DNA of 64,000 nt from Stenopsyche tienmushanensis (Eukaryota; Arthropoda; Insecta; Trichoptera; Stenopsychidae), in NCBI GenBank assembly GCA_008973525.1, contig WACJ01000328.1, positions 124,001-188,000 of the forward strand. The letters run 5' to 3'. The notes under the pieces were generated by a model. The model saw only the letters and a program-made list of their open reading frames with translations, did not search any database and was not told where the DNA came from. This document shows, piece by piece, positions 1 to 11,315 of the stretch (positions are counted from its first letter, which is position 1; each line of letters starts with the position of its first letter). The position numbers were made by a program, and so were the translations under genes.

Positions 1-60
1 AAATTTATTATTTAAATCAAAATGCTGTTTATATGTATTTTTTAATAAATATGAAATTAC

Positions 61-565
61 CGAAGGATTAAACACTTTTCACAATGTTTCATAGAATTTT
101 CACTAAGCGAATGTAAGCAATCTATCAAGCGTGTTTTGTAAACACCCAGTGCCTCCAATTCTAAACATATTTCTTTTCGTTGTATCTGAAGCTCTCCACT
201 GTTGAACTGAACATCTTGAATTCTTTCAAAGATTCGTCTGTCGGTGGTTTCTTTATTTATTTTAGTACGTTCTTCAGTCTGTTCTCTTATTCGTTCACAC
301 TCGCTACAATTAAAATTGTGTTATTTTAAAATTTTATTCAAACAAATGCTATTTAAATCAAAATGTATTAATAAACGTACTCTAAAACCCGATCTGCAAT
401 TTTTTGTTGATCTTCAACATCCCTACATCGTAGATCGTTGCTTAAGTGCCATTCTTTTTTAGTAAATCGACCTTGTTGATATGGTATAACAACTGGTGGT
501 TTAGTTGTTTTAATTGAATGCATGATTTCACTGTTTTTAACATATTTTTCTCTCAATTGAGACAT
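61..565 (-). CDS. Tektin family protein, N-terminal part (runs off the window)
   Basis: Tektins are coiled-coil filament proteins of axonemal doublet microtubules, in insects mainly in sperm tails and sensory cilia. Two exons are visible on the minus strand: 565-381 (Met start, 61 codons plus 2 nt, donor GTACGT) and 303-61 (acceptor TAG at 306-304, donor GTAATT just below 61); the phases join as GA|C. The protein opens with MSQLREKYV, then a KEWHLSNDL stretch like the tektin W-x-x-N region. It continues with a helical run containing DQQKIADRVLDECE, then TTDRRIFERIQDV and a long acidic/basic heptad-like helix (LELEALGVYKTRL), ending in ENSMKHCEKCLILR, which matches the tektin segment 'PL.IA..CL..R'. 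The remaining exons lie outside the window. Which tektin paralogue (1 to 5) it is cannot be decided. It lies head-to-head with COG7. Confidence 0.72.
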
Positions 566-1182
566 ATTTTCAAGAATATTTGAACTGAATTGTTGAAATG
601 ATAATCAATATAAGTATCCTGGTTACTAACTAGGTCATTGTCTTGACAACATTCTGTTTCATCCTTGATAAAAAGTTAAATTCCTTTAAACATATTTGTT
701 ACATTAAGAAAATACATATATATGTATGGAATATTAAAATATATATTTTTTATATCTTATAAAATTAAAATGCAAATTATGGTATAACAACAGATTTATA
801 AAAAAGTTAAATAATCCACACCGAAATTGTAAAAATATTATGTACACCAATTAAAATTTATGAATAATTTTAAATTTAACTTTATTTATAAAAATGATAA
901 GGTAGTGATGGTGAATATTATATTTTAATAAACAAAAATATAGAATGATCACGTCATTGAATTTTTCATTTATTTTAATGTTTTTATTTATATAAAAGAT
1001 TTATTAAGGATATTTTACAAATTAAATCATTTTTTAAGTATTTTAATTATTTTGACGTTTCATGCGTATGGCAACATTTAAGAGCTGTCAGTGAACACGT
1101 ACAATAAAGCAAAGAAAAATGGTTTGAAAATTGCCGATAAATATTTTGCTCCTTTCGTTAAAACTTTGATAGATATTTTATA
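566..1182. promoter_or_regulatory. Shared upstream region between divergent tektin and COG7 genes
   Basis: 617 bp of very AT-rich sequence separates the two start codons, so both promoters and 5' UTRs must lie here unless there are distant upstream exons. I see no reliable TATA or initiator element and no repeat. The assignment is by position only. Confidence 0.4.
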
Positions 1183-4100
1183 ATGGAACTATACTGCTTT
1201 AATTTACAGGACTTAAAATCATTTTCTGATGATTCCTTCGATGCCAAAGATTGGATTAATCAAGCATTTAAATTATCAAATAAAAATGAAAGCAAAGAGG
1301 TAAATCGTTCACAGATATGGAAAAATTTATTTGACTGTCTAAAACGAGCATCTTATCTAATATGTTATTATCATTTTTAGGTATTCGTTAATAATACTTT
1401 ATCCACACTTCAACTGTATATGCAACAACTCAATCACACCCTTGAAGAAACATCATCACAAGTGAGTTTATATTCAATTCTGATTAAAAAAAAAACTGGA
1501 TCGTATTCCGTTTATAACTTTGTATTTTTCAGGTAATATCAGGTTTACCAAAAGTAATCCGGGAATCGGGTGATGTAGAAGCAAGTGCAAAAGGTTTACG
1601 TCTTCAAGCTGTTAACCTAGAAGAGGCACTGACTGCTGCTCAGCAAGCGGCAGGACAGCCGCTACTAAAACTCCAGCGTACTGACAGACTTAAGGCTAAA
1701 TTGGAGGTATGAGATATGAAACTGAAATATGAAATTTAGTATACAAATACAAAATATATACAAACTTTGACCATTCAAAAATAAAGAGGTGTCTGTATTT
1801 ATATATATTAAACATAAAATATGTAACTCTTCAGTATTGCATTTCACTATTCTTAAATTCATAGGTGGCTAGACAAGCACTACAAGAAGCTGACAAATGG
1901 GCAGCACTAACGACAAAATTAGAAACAGCCTTAGAATCCGGAAAAACCTTAGACCTACCTACATTGACCAAATTATTAGAAGACATGAATGAGTGCTTAG
2001 AGGTTTTTTACCATGTTCATTACATCAGATTAGCTATTTAATATGCTTATAGGGTTTATAGTATTTGTTATTGATTTTGTTTTCAGATGTTGTCAGGTTC
2101 GAGTGATCACGAAGATAAAAGAATTCAATTAGAAGGCTTAAAAAATCGACTCGAAGCAGTTTTGAGCCCTGGTGTAGTAGAAGCTTTCACAGCGCAACTT
2201 ACTGGTATGTTTAAACATGCATAAAAATGTTCACTTCTATATTATAATTTCTCATTTTTCATAATTTATATATATATTTTAATTAATTTAGATAAATGTA
2301 AAGAATTCTGGAAAATATTTGTTGCTATGGGAAGAAAAGGAGCTCTCAGTGTATATAGGGCACGTTGTGAAGATGGTGCACTGCGGGCACGTTTACCTTC
2401 AGGAATATTAGGTCAATCGCCTCCTGCACTTAGAGATCTACATGCAATACTTCTTCGCCATGCTACTCATCAGGTTTATAAAATATTTCATTTTTAAACG
2501 ATTGTTACCTATAATATAATAATTAATTATGCACATGTATAAATTTATTATAGTTGGAATGGGCTCCTACTGTATGTCCCGGAGAGGAAACTTTACCATG
2601 GCTTGTAAGATTGTATAGCTCTATTTTATCAGGTGTTATAAACAATCAAGCTCATGAAGAAATGGCCCCGAAGGATAATTCTGCTGCTTTGCAACTTGAT
2701 CAGCTTGGAGAACTCATGGCAGCTTGTGACCATTTTACTTCTGAAATGGCTACCATCATCAGTAGAGAACAAGGGAAAAAAGGTTTGAAATGTATTTCTT
2801 AATCATTTTTAACACGTACGTCACTATGTTACACAGATACCAGTGACGGACATTCTTCCCTCTCATCGATCTACAGCAGAAGATTTATCACATTCTAGGA
2901 GTTTGTATTTATCCTGTAGGCAACAGTAGTAATTGCTCTACACTCTTATGCCCCGACCCTCAGATTTGGACCCCCGCGAGAAACTTCCACCGATTCATGC
3001 CACGAACATGATAAGTCAAATATTATGTTTTGTAAATTAATATATTTCAATGTTTTTTGCTATTATAGGTACAGTTTCAGAGGCCGATATACAGGACTTT
3101 GGATTTACAGTGTATGCACCAGTTCGAAATGTACTAGAGAGATTAGGAAGGCTTCTTGTATCTGCTATGAGTGATGATCTAGGACCTAAGCCAACCATAG
3201 AGGTTTTAAAATGAAATACATTATATAAAAATAAATAATAACATTTCCATCAAATAATATTCAATCAAACGAACACTTTATTAGGTCAACAGCTCAGATA
3301 TTGGAACAACTCTACAATTGCGTATCACAAGAGGTCTCCGTACATTATCGTCTCGTTTAAATCAAGGAAAAAACCTCTCACGAGGTTCTGCCCCAGTTCA
3401 TCTTATGTATGCTTCACATGTAAGAAATAAAACTGCGTCATATAATAAGAATGTAAAAGTTATCATTGTTATAATAATTATATTATTTCCTAAAGTGGCT
3501 TATCGAAGAACTTTGTGCTGGTTGGTCTTCTGTTGACAATCTTGCTGGCTGCTTATCCTTAATGAAAGCGGCTGTCCAATTACAACACCTTGTTTCTCAA
3601 GCAAATAGTATTCTGACTGATTTTAAAGAAGGTAGATATTGTATATTTTTATTATTTAATTTAAATGACTATAAAATTATGTGCTTATGCTTTTAAGCTT
3701 GAAATGTGTATGCCATGAATCTATCTGTGAAAGACATTTAATTTAAGAATACTTGTTTCTTTTTAGATGAATCATTGTCACAAAAGAAGTCTGATTTACC
3801 TGAAGCCTTACGAAATTGGAAGCTATTGTTAAAGACTGATTTGACGCCTTTAGTATCATCGGCTCCTTTAAATTCCGCCCCTGATAAACTCTGTGCGGAT
3901 TTAAAACATACTGCACTAAGTCTGGTTTTGGCTCCAATTTCTACACACTTAGGTATTTTATTAGTTTATTTTTCTAATGCTTACTCTTTGTTCAATTTTT
4001 TAAAATATCTTTTTCATTCATAGATTGTATGGAAAAATTACACGGTTGGTCAGATAATGATCAGCATTCATTGGATTTGCCTGATTTCAGTTTATCTCCT

Positions 4101-4709
4101 CAAGAATATATAACACAGGTATTTTTATTTAATTATCATCTTTATTAATGATTGACCATCTTTGTTGTTTTACTTCTAGTACTTTAAAATTAAATGCACA
4201 GGTTGGACAATATTTGATGACATTACCACAACATCTTGAACCTTTGTTGGAACGCGGAGAAGTATCGCCTACTGAAGAAGATCCTGCATATCAATTTTTG
4301 AATGAGGTTTTACTCATATTTTTATAATAGATATAAACTTTGATGTACTCCTATCAAAATTGATCACAAATAACAAATAATCATTTTTTAAGGTTTGCAA
4401 TTCAGCTTGTGAAATGTTCGCATCAAAAATAAATTCTATTAAAAAAATGGACAACTTAGGAGTGAGAAAATGCTCAACAGATATAGGTTAGTATATATTA
4501 AAACTATGTATAAAATGTTTTTATAATAAATGTTTATGGAATTATAACAAACACTAGTTACTTCCGTCGTGTATTTTTATGCCCTCCTAAGATTTTTTGA
4601 ATGTATTTCAGCATATCTCACTTCTGTATTAGAGGAATTGGAAGCTGGATCACAAGGTATTCAATTATTATCAGAAACGATGGCTATAAAACAGTCATCT
4701 ACAGAATGA
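1183..4709 (+). CDS. Cog7: Conserved oligomeric Golgi complex subunit 7 (COG7)
   Basis: COG7 is a lobe-B subunit of the eight-subunit COG tether that captures vesicles recycling Golgi glycosylation enzymes. Fifteen exons join without phase conflict: 1183-1299, 1381-1461, 1533-1706, 1865-2002, 2087-2204, 2292-2473, 2554-2782, 3069-3202, 3285-3419, 3496-3631, 3767-3952, 4024-4118, 4202-4306, 4393-4486, 4612-4709. They encode about 673 aa, somewhat shorter than the roughly 740-770 aa usual for animals. The N-terminus (MELYCFNLQDLKSFSDDSF, then DAKDWINQAF) is the typical COG7 opening. It is followed by the predicted coiled-coil region (TLQLYMQQLNHTLEETSSQ; LKAKLEVARQALQEADKW) and helical repeats such as ELCAGWSSVDNLAGCLSLM. 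No signal peptide or membrane segment is visible, as expected for a peripheral complex. Introns are short (about 60-290 bp) and appear free of transposons. Confidence 0.9.
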
Positions 4710-4771
4710 TAAATATAATTTAATTATTTTCATAAGTGTAAAGTGATATTTTTATGGATGTAAATATTTTA

Positions 4772-4777
4772 AATAAA
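4772..4777 (+). terminator. Polyadenylation signal of COG7
   Basis: A canonical AATAAA lies 63 bp after the COG7 stop codon, with T-rich sequence just downstream (from about 4790), a plausible 3' end. Confidence 0.55.
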
Positions 4778-6089
4778 ATCATCAAACATATATTTCCTTT
4801 TATTCTTTCAAATGCTAGCATTAAGAGTTGTAATGTATCAATGTAAACATCCAATGGCTTCATACGAATCATTTTAAATTAAATTACTTGACAATGTAAC
4901 AATATAATGATAACGTATTTCTAATTGATTTTTATCAACATTGAGTGTCTTATTGAGATCACAAGTCAAGCACGAGAGATAATTCTCTTTTGCAACCTGA
5001 TAATGCAATTTTTCCATTAATTTAATGTCGCATTTATAGACTTGAAATTCAACATGCAACATGTGTTGATCTTCTATGAAATATTAAGTTTTTAAGAACA
5101 CATGACGATACTTAAAAGAATAAATGTACTTTTTTAAAAATATATTCATTCATCTTATGAGTGAAAATAGTAATTTACACAATTTCAATGAATATCAAGA
5201 AAGCTATTTCCCCTGATGTTCAATATTTTTTAATCTTTCTCTCTTATCCACATGATTTGTTTATCATTTAGATATGGAATTATATTTGACTTTTTTATGT
5301 TGTTGCTATGAAATTTTTAATATTTTGAATGCAATACATTTCAATTAGTAAGGCTTACTGATAAAATTATACTTTACTATAGTTATAACATTATATACAA
5401 TTAAAATTTATAAAGGATTGCATTGTGAAGAAAAGTTATATCAAAATAACATTCTCTCGAAATAAATATCCTAAGTTTTTTCAATATATATTTTCTATGT
5501 GTAACTATTTATGGTTTACATATTTTTGATTATGTTAAAAACCGGGATCCAATAGCGTTTAGTAATTGTTTGAGATGTAGAATGAATTTTCATGCCAAAT
5601 GTATTAATATTTAAGTCTATTTCTCTATTTTAATAAGCAGTAATGGAGGGATTTTTAGTGTTTTACTGGTAATTGTAATTTGACGAAAAATTGCAATCCA
5701 TAGCTATATGGAATTAATCCGATTATTATTAATTTTTTATTATAAATAATTTCGCCGAATACTAAATACAAATATCATAGCATGAAATTTACGTTTAATT
5801 GAAACACATACATACTCAACGATAATGTGACGCACTTAAAGATGCATATTAGGATAAATTTTTGTTAACAATCACAACTTGATTGAGAGACATTGATTAT
5901 TTTGACTCTCATCCGCAAAGATAATTTATAAAAGTATTGTGTAGTTGTGATTGCTTCTTTGAACGAATAAAAAAACTGCTTTGTTTTTCATCGGTGTAAA
6001 TAATAATAGTTTATCTTAAGATTACAACGTAACTATAGTTTATTCATTTTTTATATTGTATATTTTATTTTCAGTCAAAGTATATTAAA
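4778..6089. other. Intergenic AT-rich spacer before the UGT cluster
   Basis: No gene-like coding structure is visible. A strong acceptor (ATTTTCAG at about 6067-6074) lies about 15 bp before the UGT-1 start codon, so a non-coding 5' exon of UGT-1 probably lies somewhere in this spacer. Confidence 0.4.
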
Positions 6090-8280
6090 ATGTGCAAGTT
6101 TTATATCATTTTAACTTTGCTTAGCTATGTAATTTTGATTATGGATTCTGTTAACGGTTATAAAATACTAATGTTGTGTCCTACTCCTATAAAAAGTCAT
6201 CACAATCTATGCAAAGGGGTCACAGACGTGTTGATAGATCGGGAGCATGAAGTTTGTGGCTTCTAAATATTACAAAATGTAATTATTCTATCGCAATAGA
6301 TCATCTAATGTTATTCTTGTATGTCCTTTTACAAATCTAGATAACATTTATTAGTGCCTTCCCATCGACTAAATCTAAATGTAGAGAGATTGGCTTACCG
6401 GAATTGAATGGATTCAAAGGTAATTATATATCGGCAGTATTTAAACTGAATGCCTTAATTCTTTTCATTTTACTTATAATCATGAAAAAAATTGTTTGAA
6501 ATATGATGTAATTTATAAATGTATTGATTTATTTCAATGTCTATATATTATTTTAGATAAGGTAAACATTGGTTTTGGAATGGCAAATAAATCAATGTTG
6601 AGCACTTTTAAAACTCTCATCGATCTCCAGTATGACACTATGGAAACTATATTTTCCAATCCGCAGATACTCAAAATATTGGATGATAAAAGTGAAAAAT
6701 TTGATCTAGTTATATATGAATACCTCTTTAATAATTACTTCTTAGGGTAAAATATAATTTACCATAATTAAGACAATATGGTGTGGTATCTTGATATGAT
6801 GATCTTATGTAATTTGATGTAATTTTCAGGTTCAGTGTCAAATTTAATTGTCCTGCAATTCCTCTATCTCCAGTTGGCATGGCACCATGGCTCGCTATGT
6901 TAACGGGAAGTCCATTGTCCATTGCTACTGTACCAGATGTAATGGCTGCACTTCCCTCCAATATGAATTTAAAAGATAGAGTAATCAACACAATAGCAAC
7001 TTCGGTACAACAATTATTGGGGAGGTGAATAATATTACATTATTAACACTATAAGACAAAATCGTTTCTAATATAATCTCATCATTTTAGATTCATGTTC
7101 GAGCCATTCCAACGATCCCTTTATGAGCAATATTTTCCAGTTGAATCGAAGCAAGTGCCATATAGTGAATTGTATAAATATATATCTTCCGTATTGGTTA
7201 ACAGCCATCCGTCTTTTGGAATTGCACGTCCTTTAATGCCAAACTCAGTAGAGATTGGAGGCTATCATATTGCACAACCAGCTCCACTACCAGACGTAGG
7301 ATCTTGATATAAAATTCAAAATGTAATCAAAACACATGTTTCATCATAAGTATGTTCGTTTTCGTTTATAGGATTTAAAGAAGATAATTGATTCATCAAA
7401 GCATGGTGTTGTCCTGTTTAGCATGGGTAGCAATTTAAAAAGTAGCGATCTAACTGAAGAAATGAAGGACGTATTCATCAACACTTTAGGTTCTTTGAAA
7501 GAAACTGTTTTATGGAAATTTGAGAAGGATTTACCAGATAAACCATCCAACGTCATTATAATGCCGTGGCTGCCACAAACCAGTGTTTTAGGCATGTTAT
7601 TATTGAGTCAGCATTAAGTTATAATTCGTGAAAAATCCGATTATATTTATTGTAATTAATTCTTACAGCTCATCCCAGTGTTAAATTGTTCATTTCTCAT
7701 GGTGGATTTTTAAGTTTGACTGAAGCAGTTTATTGCGGAGTGCCACAGGTGATAATTCCAGTGTATGGCGATCAAAATTATAATGCAAGATCAGCGACGG
7801 ACAGAGGACGTGCTCTTACTTTGGCTTTTAACAATATCACTGAAACTTCTTTTAAATGGGCCATTGATGAAATGCTATCAAATCCAAAGTATGTCTCGCT
7901 TATATATAAATATTTATTTTATTATATGAATGATAGCCGTAATGCTTTATGAAGGTATTATGTAATTCATTATTCTATGACATTTTATATTAAATATTTT
8001 TAGATATAGAGAGAACGCTAAAAAGGTCCAAAGTTTATTCTTTGATAGACCCATCACACCTCGAGATTTATTGGCTTACCAAGTTGAACATGTGATTCGT
8101 ACAAAGGGGGCTGCACATTTGTCATCACAACCGTTATCAATGTGCTCAATGCTTTTATTGGACGTAGCAGTCGTAATACTGTTACCTCTGGGAACAATTG
8201 TGTTCCTGATCTTCATTACCTGCCGCAAGTACTGTTGTGGTAAAAAAAATAAGAACAGTCAAAAGACAAAAACACAGTGA
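6090..8280 (+). CDS. UDP-glycosyltransferase 1 of the tandem (8 coding exons)
   Basis: UGTs transfer a sugar from a UDP-sugar to small lipophilic acceptors (xenobiotics, pigments, hormones) in the ER lumen. Exons: 6090-6251, 6341-6419, 6557-6746, 6830-7024, 7091-7295, 7372-7591, 7669-7888, 8004-8280, encoding 515 aa. There is a signal peptide (to about residue 23, ending DSVNG), then YKILMLCPTP with the expected acceptor-site His in KSHHNLC. The donor-sugar signature spans exon 7: HPSVKLFISHGGF, LSLTEAVYCGVPQ and GDQNYNA. A C-terminal membrane anchor (LLLDVAVVILLPLGTIVFLI) is followed by a short basic tail ending KTKTQ, a KxKxx ER-retrieval pattern. The intron after exon 6 has a GC donor (GGCATG) where both paralogues have GT. 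A 5' UTR intron acceptor precedes the ATG. The substrate and UGT family number cannot be inferred. Confidence 0.93.
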
Positions 8281-8543
8281 TGTTTTAACATTACCGATCG
8301 TGAATTATTATACATGTTAAATATATCGTTTAGAATCAAATTTATCGTTTGTTTATAATGTTTCAAATGATTATATCTTGATAGAATCATCTAATTTTTC
8401 CTGATATTGTACATACAATGGGTTTGAGTATGCAAGGTTATACATTTGTATACGTTAACATACGTTAGGTTCAAGGCTTCATTCATATTATTTTATATGT
8501 ACATACGATTTTTATATATTTTACAGTAATTTTTAAAATTGTC

Positions 8544-8549
8544 AATAAA
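8544..8549 (+). terminator. Probable polyadenylation signal of UGT 1
   Basis: AATAAA about 260 bp after the UGT-1 stop. Nothing else is recognised between the stop and the repeat nest that begins near 8847. Confidence 0.35.
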
Positions 8550-8846
8550 AACATATCACATACAAAGCTAGTTTTCATCGTTTGTAAATATTTTTCAATT
8601 ATAAAAAAAAAAAAAATTCAAAATTACAAAAGTGGATTGTTTTTAAAATGATGTCATATTACACTTCAATTTGATTACGTATTCTTTAAGATATATCGTA
8701 ACTATTTTTAATAGGAGTTTTTTATGTGATGAGCGATGGAAAATTTTCAATATTTTTAGTCTTTGGCTCAAGATAAGTGATCCAGAATGAAAAAATAAAT
8801 TTTCTTTGCTAACACCAAAGACCAGTACACAGCATTTTTAAAAATC

Positions 8847-9268
8847 AGGGCCATAACAAGGGGGTAGCAAAGCAGGCGCCCGTCACGGGCGCAACTGGGC
8901 TTGGGGCACAAAACGCAGAATATCGACCCGGTCGAAAGTTGCACACGGTTTTTATTTTACTTGACCATTCTACTTTATATGAACCAACACTGATTAACTC
9001 TATTCGTTGTTATAATATATACTATGTTGTCTTTTCCTCTTTTCTTCGTTATCGCTTAAACATTGGGCCGTTTCCAGCTGATATAAGTAAAGCAATAAAA
9101 TAAAGACAACAATGCTTTCGACTGATGATAAAATTTAAACAACCTACCCTTCAGACAACTTCGTTTCATAATGAGAGTTAGTAATCGTTCTGTAAACATG
9201 TTCAGGTAAAGCATCCGATCGCGAGGGGCTCATTCATCGTATCAGCGGTCCGAAAAGTGGACCGATTG
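8847..9268 (-). repeat. Arm of a long-inverted-repeat DNA element, copy A (inverted)
   Basis: It starts CAGGGCCATAACAAGGGGGT and, read on the minus strand, matches 11178-11319 plus 13900-14117 closely over most of its roughly 420 bp. Shared landmarks are GGTCCGCTTTTCGGACCGC, AAACGAAGTTGT, GACAACATAGTATATATTAT and the terminal GGCGCCTGCTTTGC. The CAGGG-type end resembles hAT terminal repeats. I did not find an 8 bp target duplication with copy C, so the two arms may belong to separate insertions. Confidence 0.7.
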
Positions 9269-10544
9269 GACATACAAACCTATAATAGTATTTAATATAT
9301 TGCGAATTATTTTAGTTTGATGAAGATTTTTTGTATGTTTCTTGGTATAAGGCAATAAACCCATAATGTAATTAAACTTAACTGATAAAATAAGTCTGCA
9401 AAATTTTACATAACGTTGAAAATCATATTTCATCAAAAAAAAATATGATTACATCATCATGGTAACAAGTCTATAATTTAGAATTCTGTATTGTCATCTA
9501 ATAATATCAATAAAAAAATATTATTATCCTCATAAATCGCACACAGAATATTTTGGCGATATGGCAAATTTAAACATTTTTGATCTATCCCAATGGTTAA
9601 GGATCTCTGAATAGTGTTTTTGTCATCAGATTGAACTGAAGATAGACGATGTTAATTTAAATACATACTTTGTCAGTATAGTTGTGACAGTTGTTCGGCT
9701 TGTTCATCATCAACATGACCATTCAAAGTACGAGCGAGTGTTGATTTGGAAATTGTTATAAAATACTTTAACAATTGATTAAAAAAACTGGAATAAAGCG
9801 TAAGTTTATCGAGTCTTGATTAATTAAAAAATAAAATTTGTAGTATAAAAATAATTCTAAAGGACAAGCAACTCCAAAACGATCTTCAAAACCGGATTTT
9901 CGCGCATAAAGACGGATATGTTTTGAACGTGTTGGTAGCAGTATAATCGAAAAGTTACTTAATATGTGGATATTGATTATATTTATAAATTATCTTCTTC
10001 GTTGACCTTCGTGTTCATCTTCGTCAGTTTCATAACGAAAATGATTGTTTTTTCTGGCTTATAAATTGTCATCATTGACGATGATTGTCAATTTAAAACA
10101 CTAAATGTTACCGACACGAAAATACAGAATGGTCTATAAACACGTTAATATTTGCAAATACATACAAGAAAAGTGATGAGATATTCCAAAATCGATTATA
10201 CAAAAATATATTTTCATTTATGTAATCATGCCATTGTCACTTGCATCGATTATTCATTTATTAAATTTTAATCATCTCAATGCTTATCTGAGGTTAAATG
10301 TCTTGGACTGCATTTAAAATGCTGCACTTTTAAAGTTATACAATAAATATAATAACTTTACGTCCTAAATTCAATTTGTCTCAGGTGTGAAGTGATGGAC
10401 TTATGTTTCATTCATAGTTATAAATCGACGCAAAACCTCGGTTTTATTGCTATGAAACATCATCAAATATTCGATTGAAACATCCTCACGACTCTGTTTT
10501 TGTTCCATTGTAAGCAAACGCTGTTGTTTGTGTGTCCGTGTGTC
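9269..10544. other. Unassigned AT-rich sequence between repeat arms
   Basis: No open reading frame of protein-like composition and no recognised repeat. It may be the interior of the element whose arms flank it, or unrelated genomic DNA. Confidence 0.3.
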
Positions 10545-10745
10545 TAACTGGTCCGCTTTTCGAACCGCTGACATGGCCATACCTGAATATGTCTACAGTA
10601 CGTTTACGAACTCTCATTACAAAACGAAGTTGTCCAAAGAAGACTGACTGGGTGGATTGTTTTAAGTACACAATCGGTCGAAAACGGTGCAACTTTCGAC
10701 CGGATCGATATTCTGCATTTTGCGCTCCAAGACCTGCATACCATA
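10545..10745 (+). repeat. Same repeat family, copy B (internally deleted)
   Basis: It contains GGTCCGCTTTTCGAACCGC, AAACGAAGTTGTCC, GGATTGTTTTAAG and TGCAACTTTCGACCGG in the same order as copies A and C but lacks the middle roughly 130 bp. It ends in a diverged GCGCTCCAAGACCTGC and lacks the last terminal part. The uninterrupted TTAA at the position where piggyBac entered copy C makes it a natural empty-site reference. Confidence 0.7.
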
Positions 10746-10753
10746 TCTGGTAG

Positions 10754-10893
10754 TTCCCGCACTTTTATTCAATGGTCATCCAATATAATTTTGTGGATTT
10801 TCTTCACCATTTCTGGAGTGGTTACCTCATTTGATCGACCACTGCGCTGTTCGTCTTGACATCTCGTACAGCCTCATTTAAACTCTGCCACCG
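10754..10893 (-). pseudogene. Mariner transposase fragment
   Basis: On the minus strand the conceptual translation includes VTTPEMVKKIHKIILDDH and, after a stop, IKVREL. This matches the N-terminal DNA-binding region of mariner-type transposases just before the second helix-turn-helix. The segment before it (VRDVKTNSAVVDQ) fits the same region in a shifted frame. With an in-frame stop, a frameshift and only about 45 codons left, it is a dead fragment. Confidence 0.7.
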
Positions 10894-11315
10894 AACATAG
10901 AAAATGTTTACCTTATAAAGCTTAAGTGTCAAGACGCTACGTTGTTTAGTATTTGTTTGGCACATATCAATATTGAACGTTCTCAGTGAATTTATAAACA
11001 TTGGTTATCGTTAAGTGATGCAATACTTTTATTTGAAAGGTCGCGAGTCATCTATGTAAATTAGCCTCTAATGGGGCTTTTGAGATCTTACATACCATAG
11101 AAGACACTGGATACGCGTTTATTCTCGTAAATGCCGCAAAAAGCCCTAAAAGAAGACGAAGTGGACTGTGCGTTCAACCGGTCCGCTTTTCGGACCGCTT
11201 CCATGACGAATAAGCGCCTCGTGGTCGGACTCCAAACCTGAATATTTTTACAGAACGATTACGAACTTTTATTACAAAACGAAGTTGTATGGAGAAGATT
11301 GATCGGGTGGGTTGT

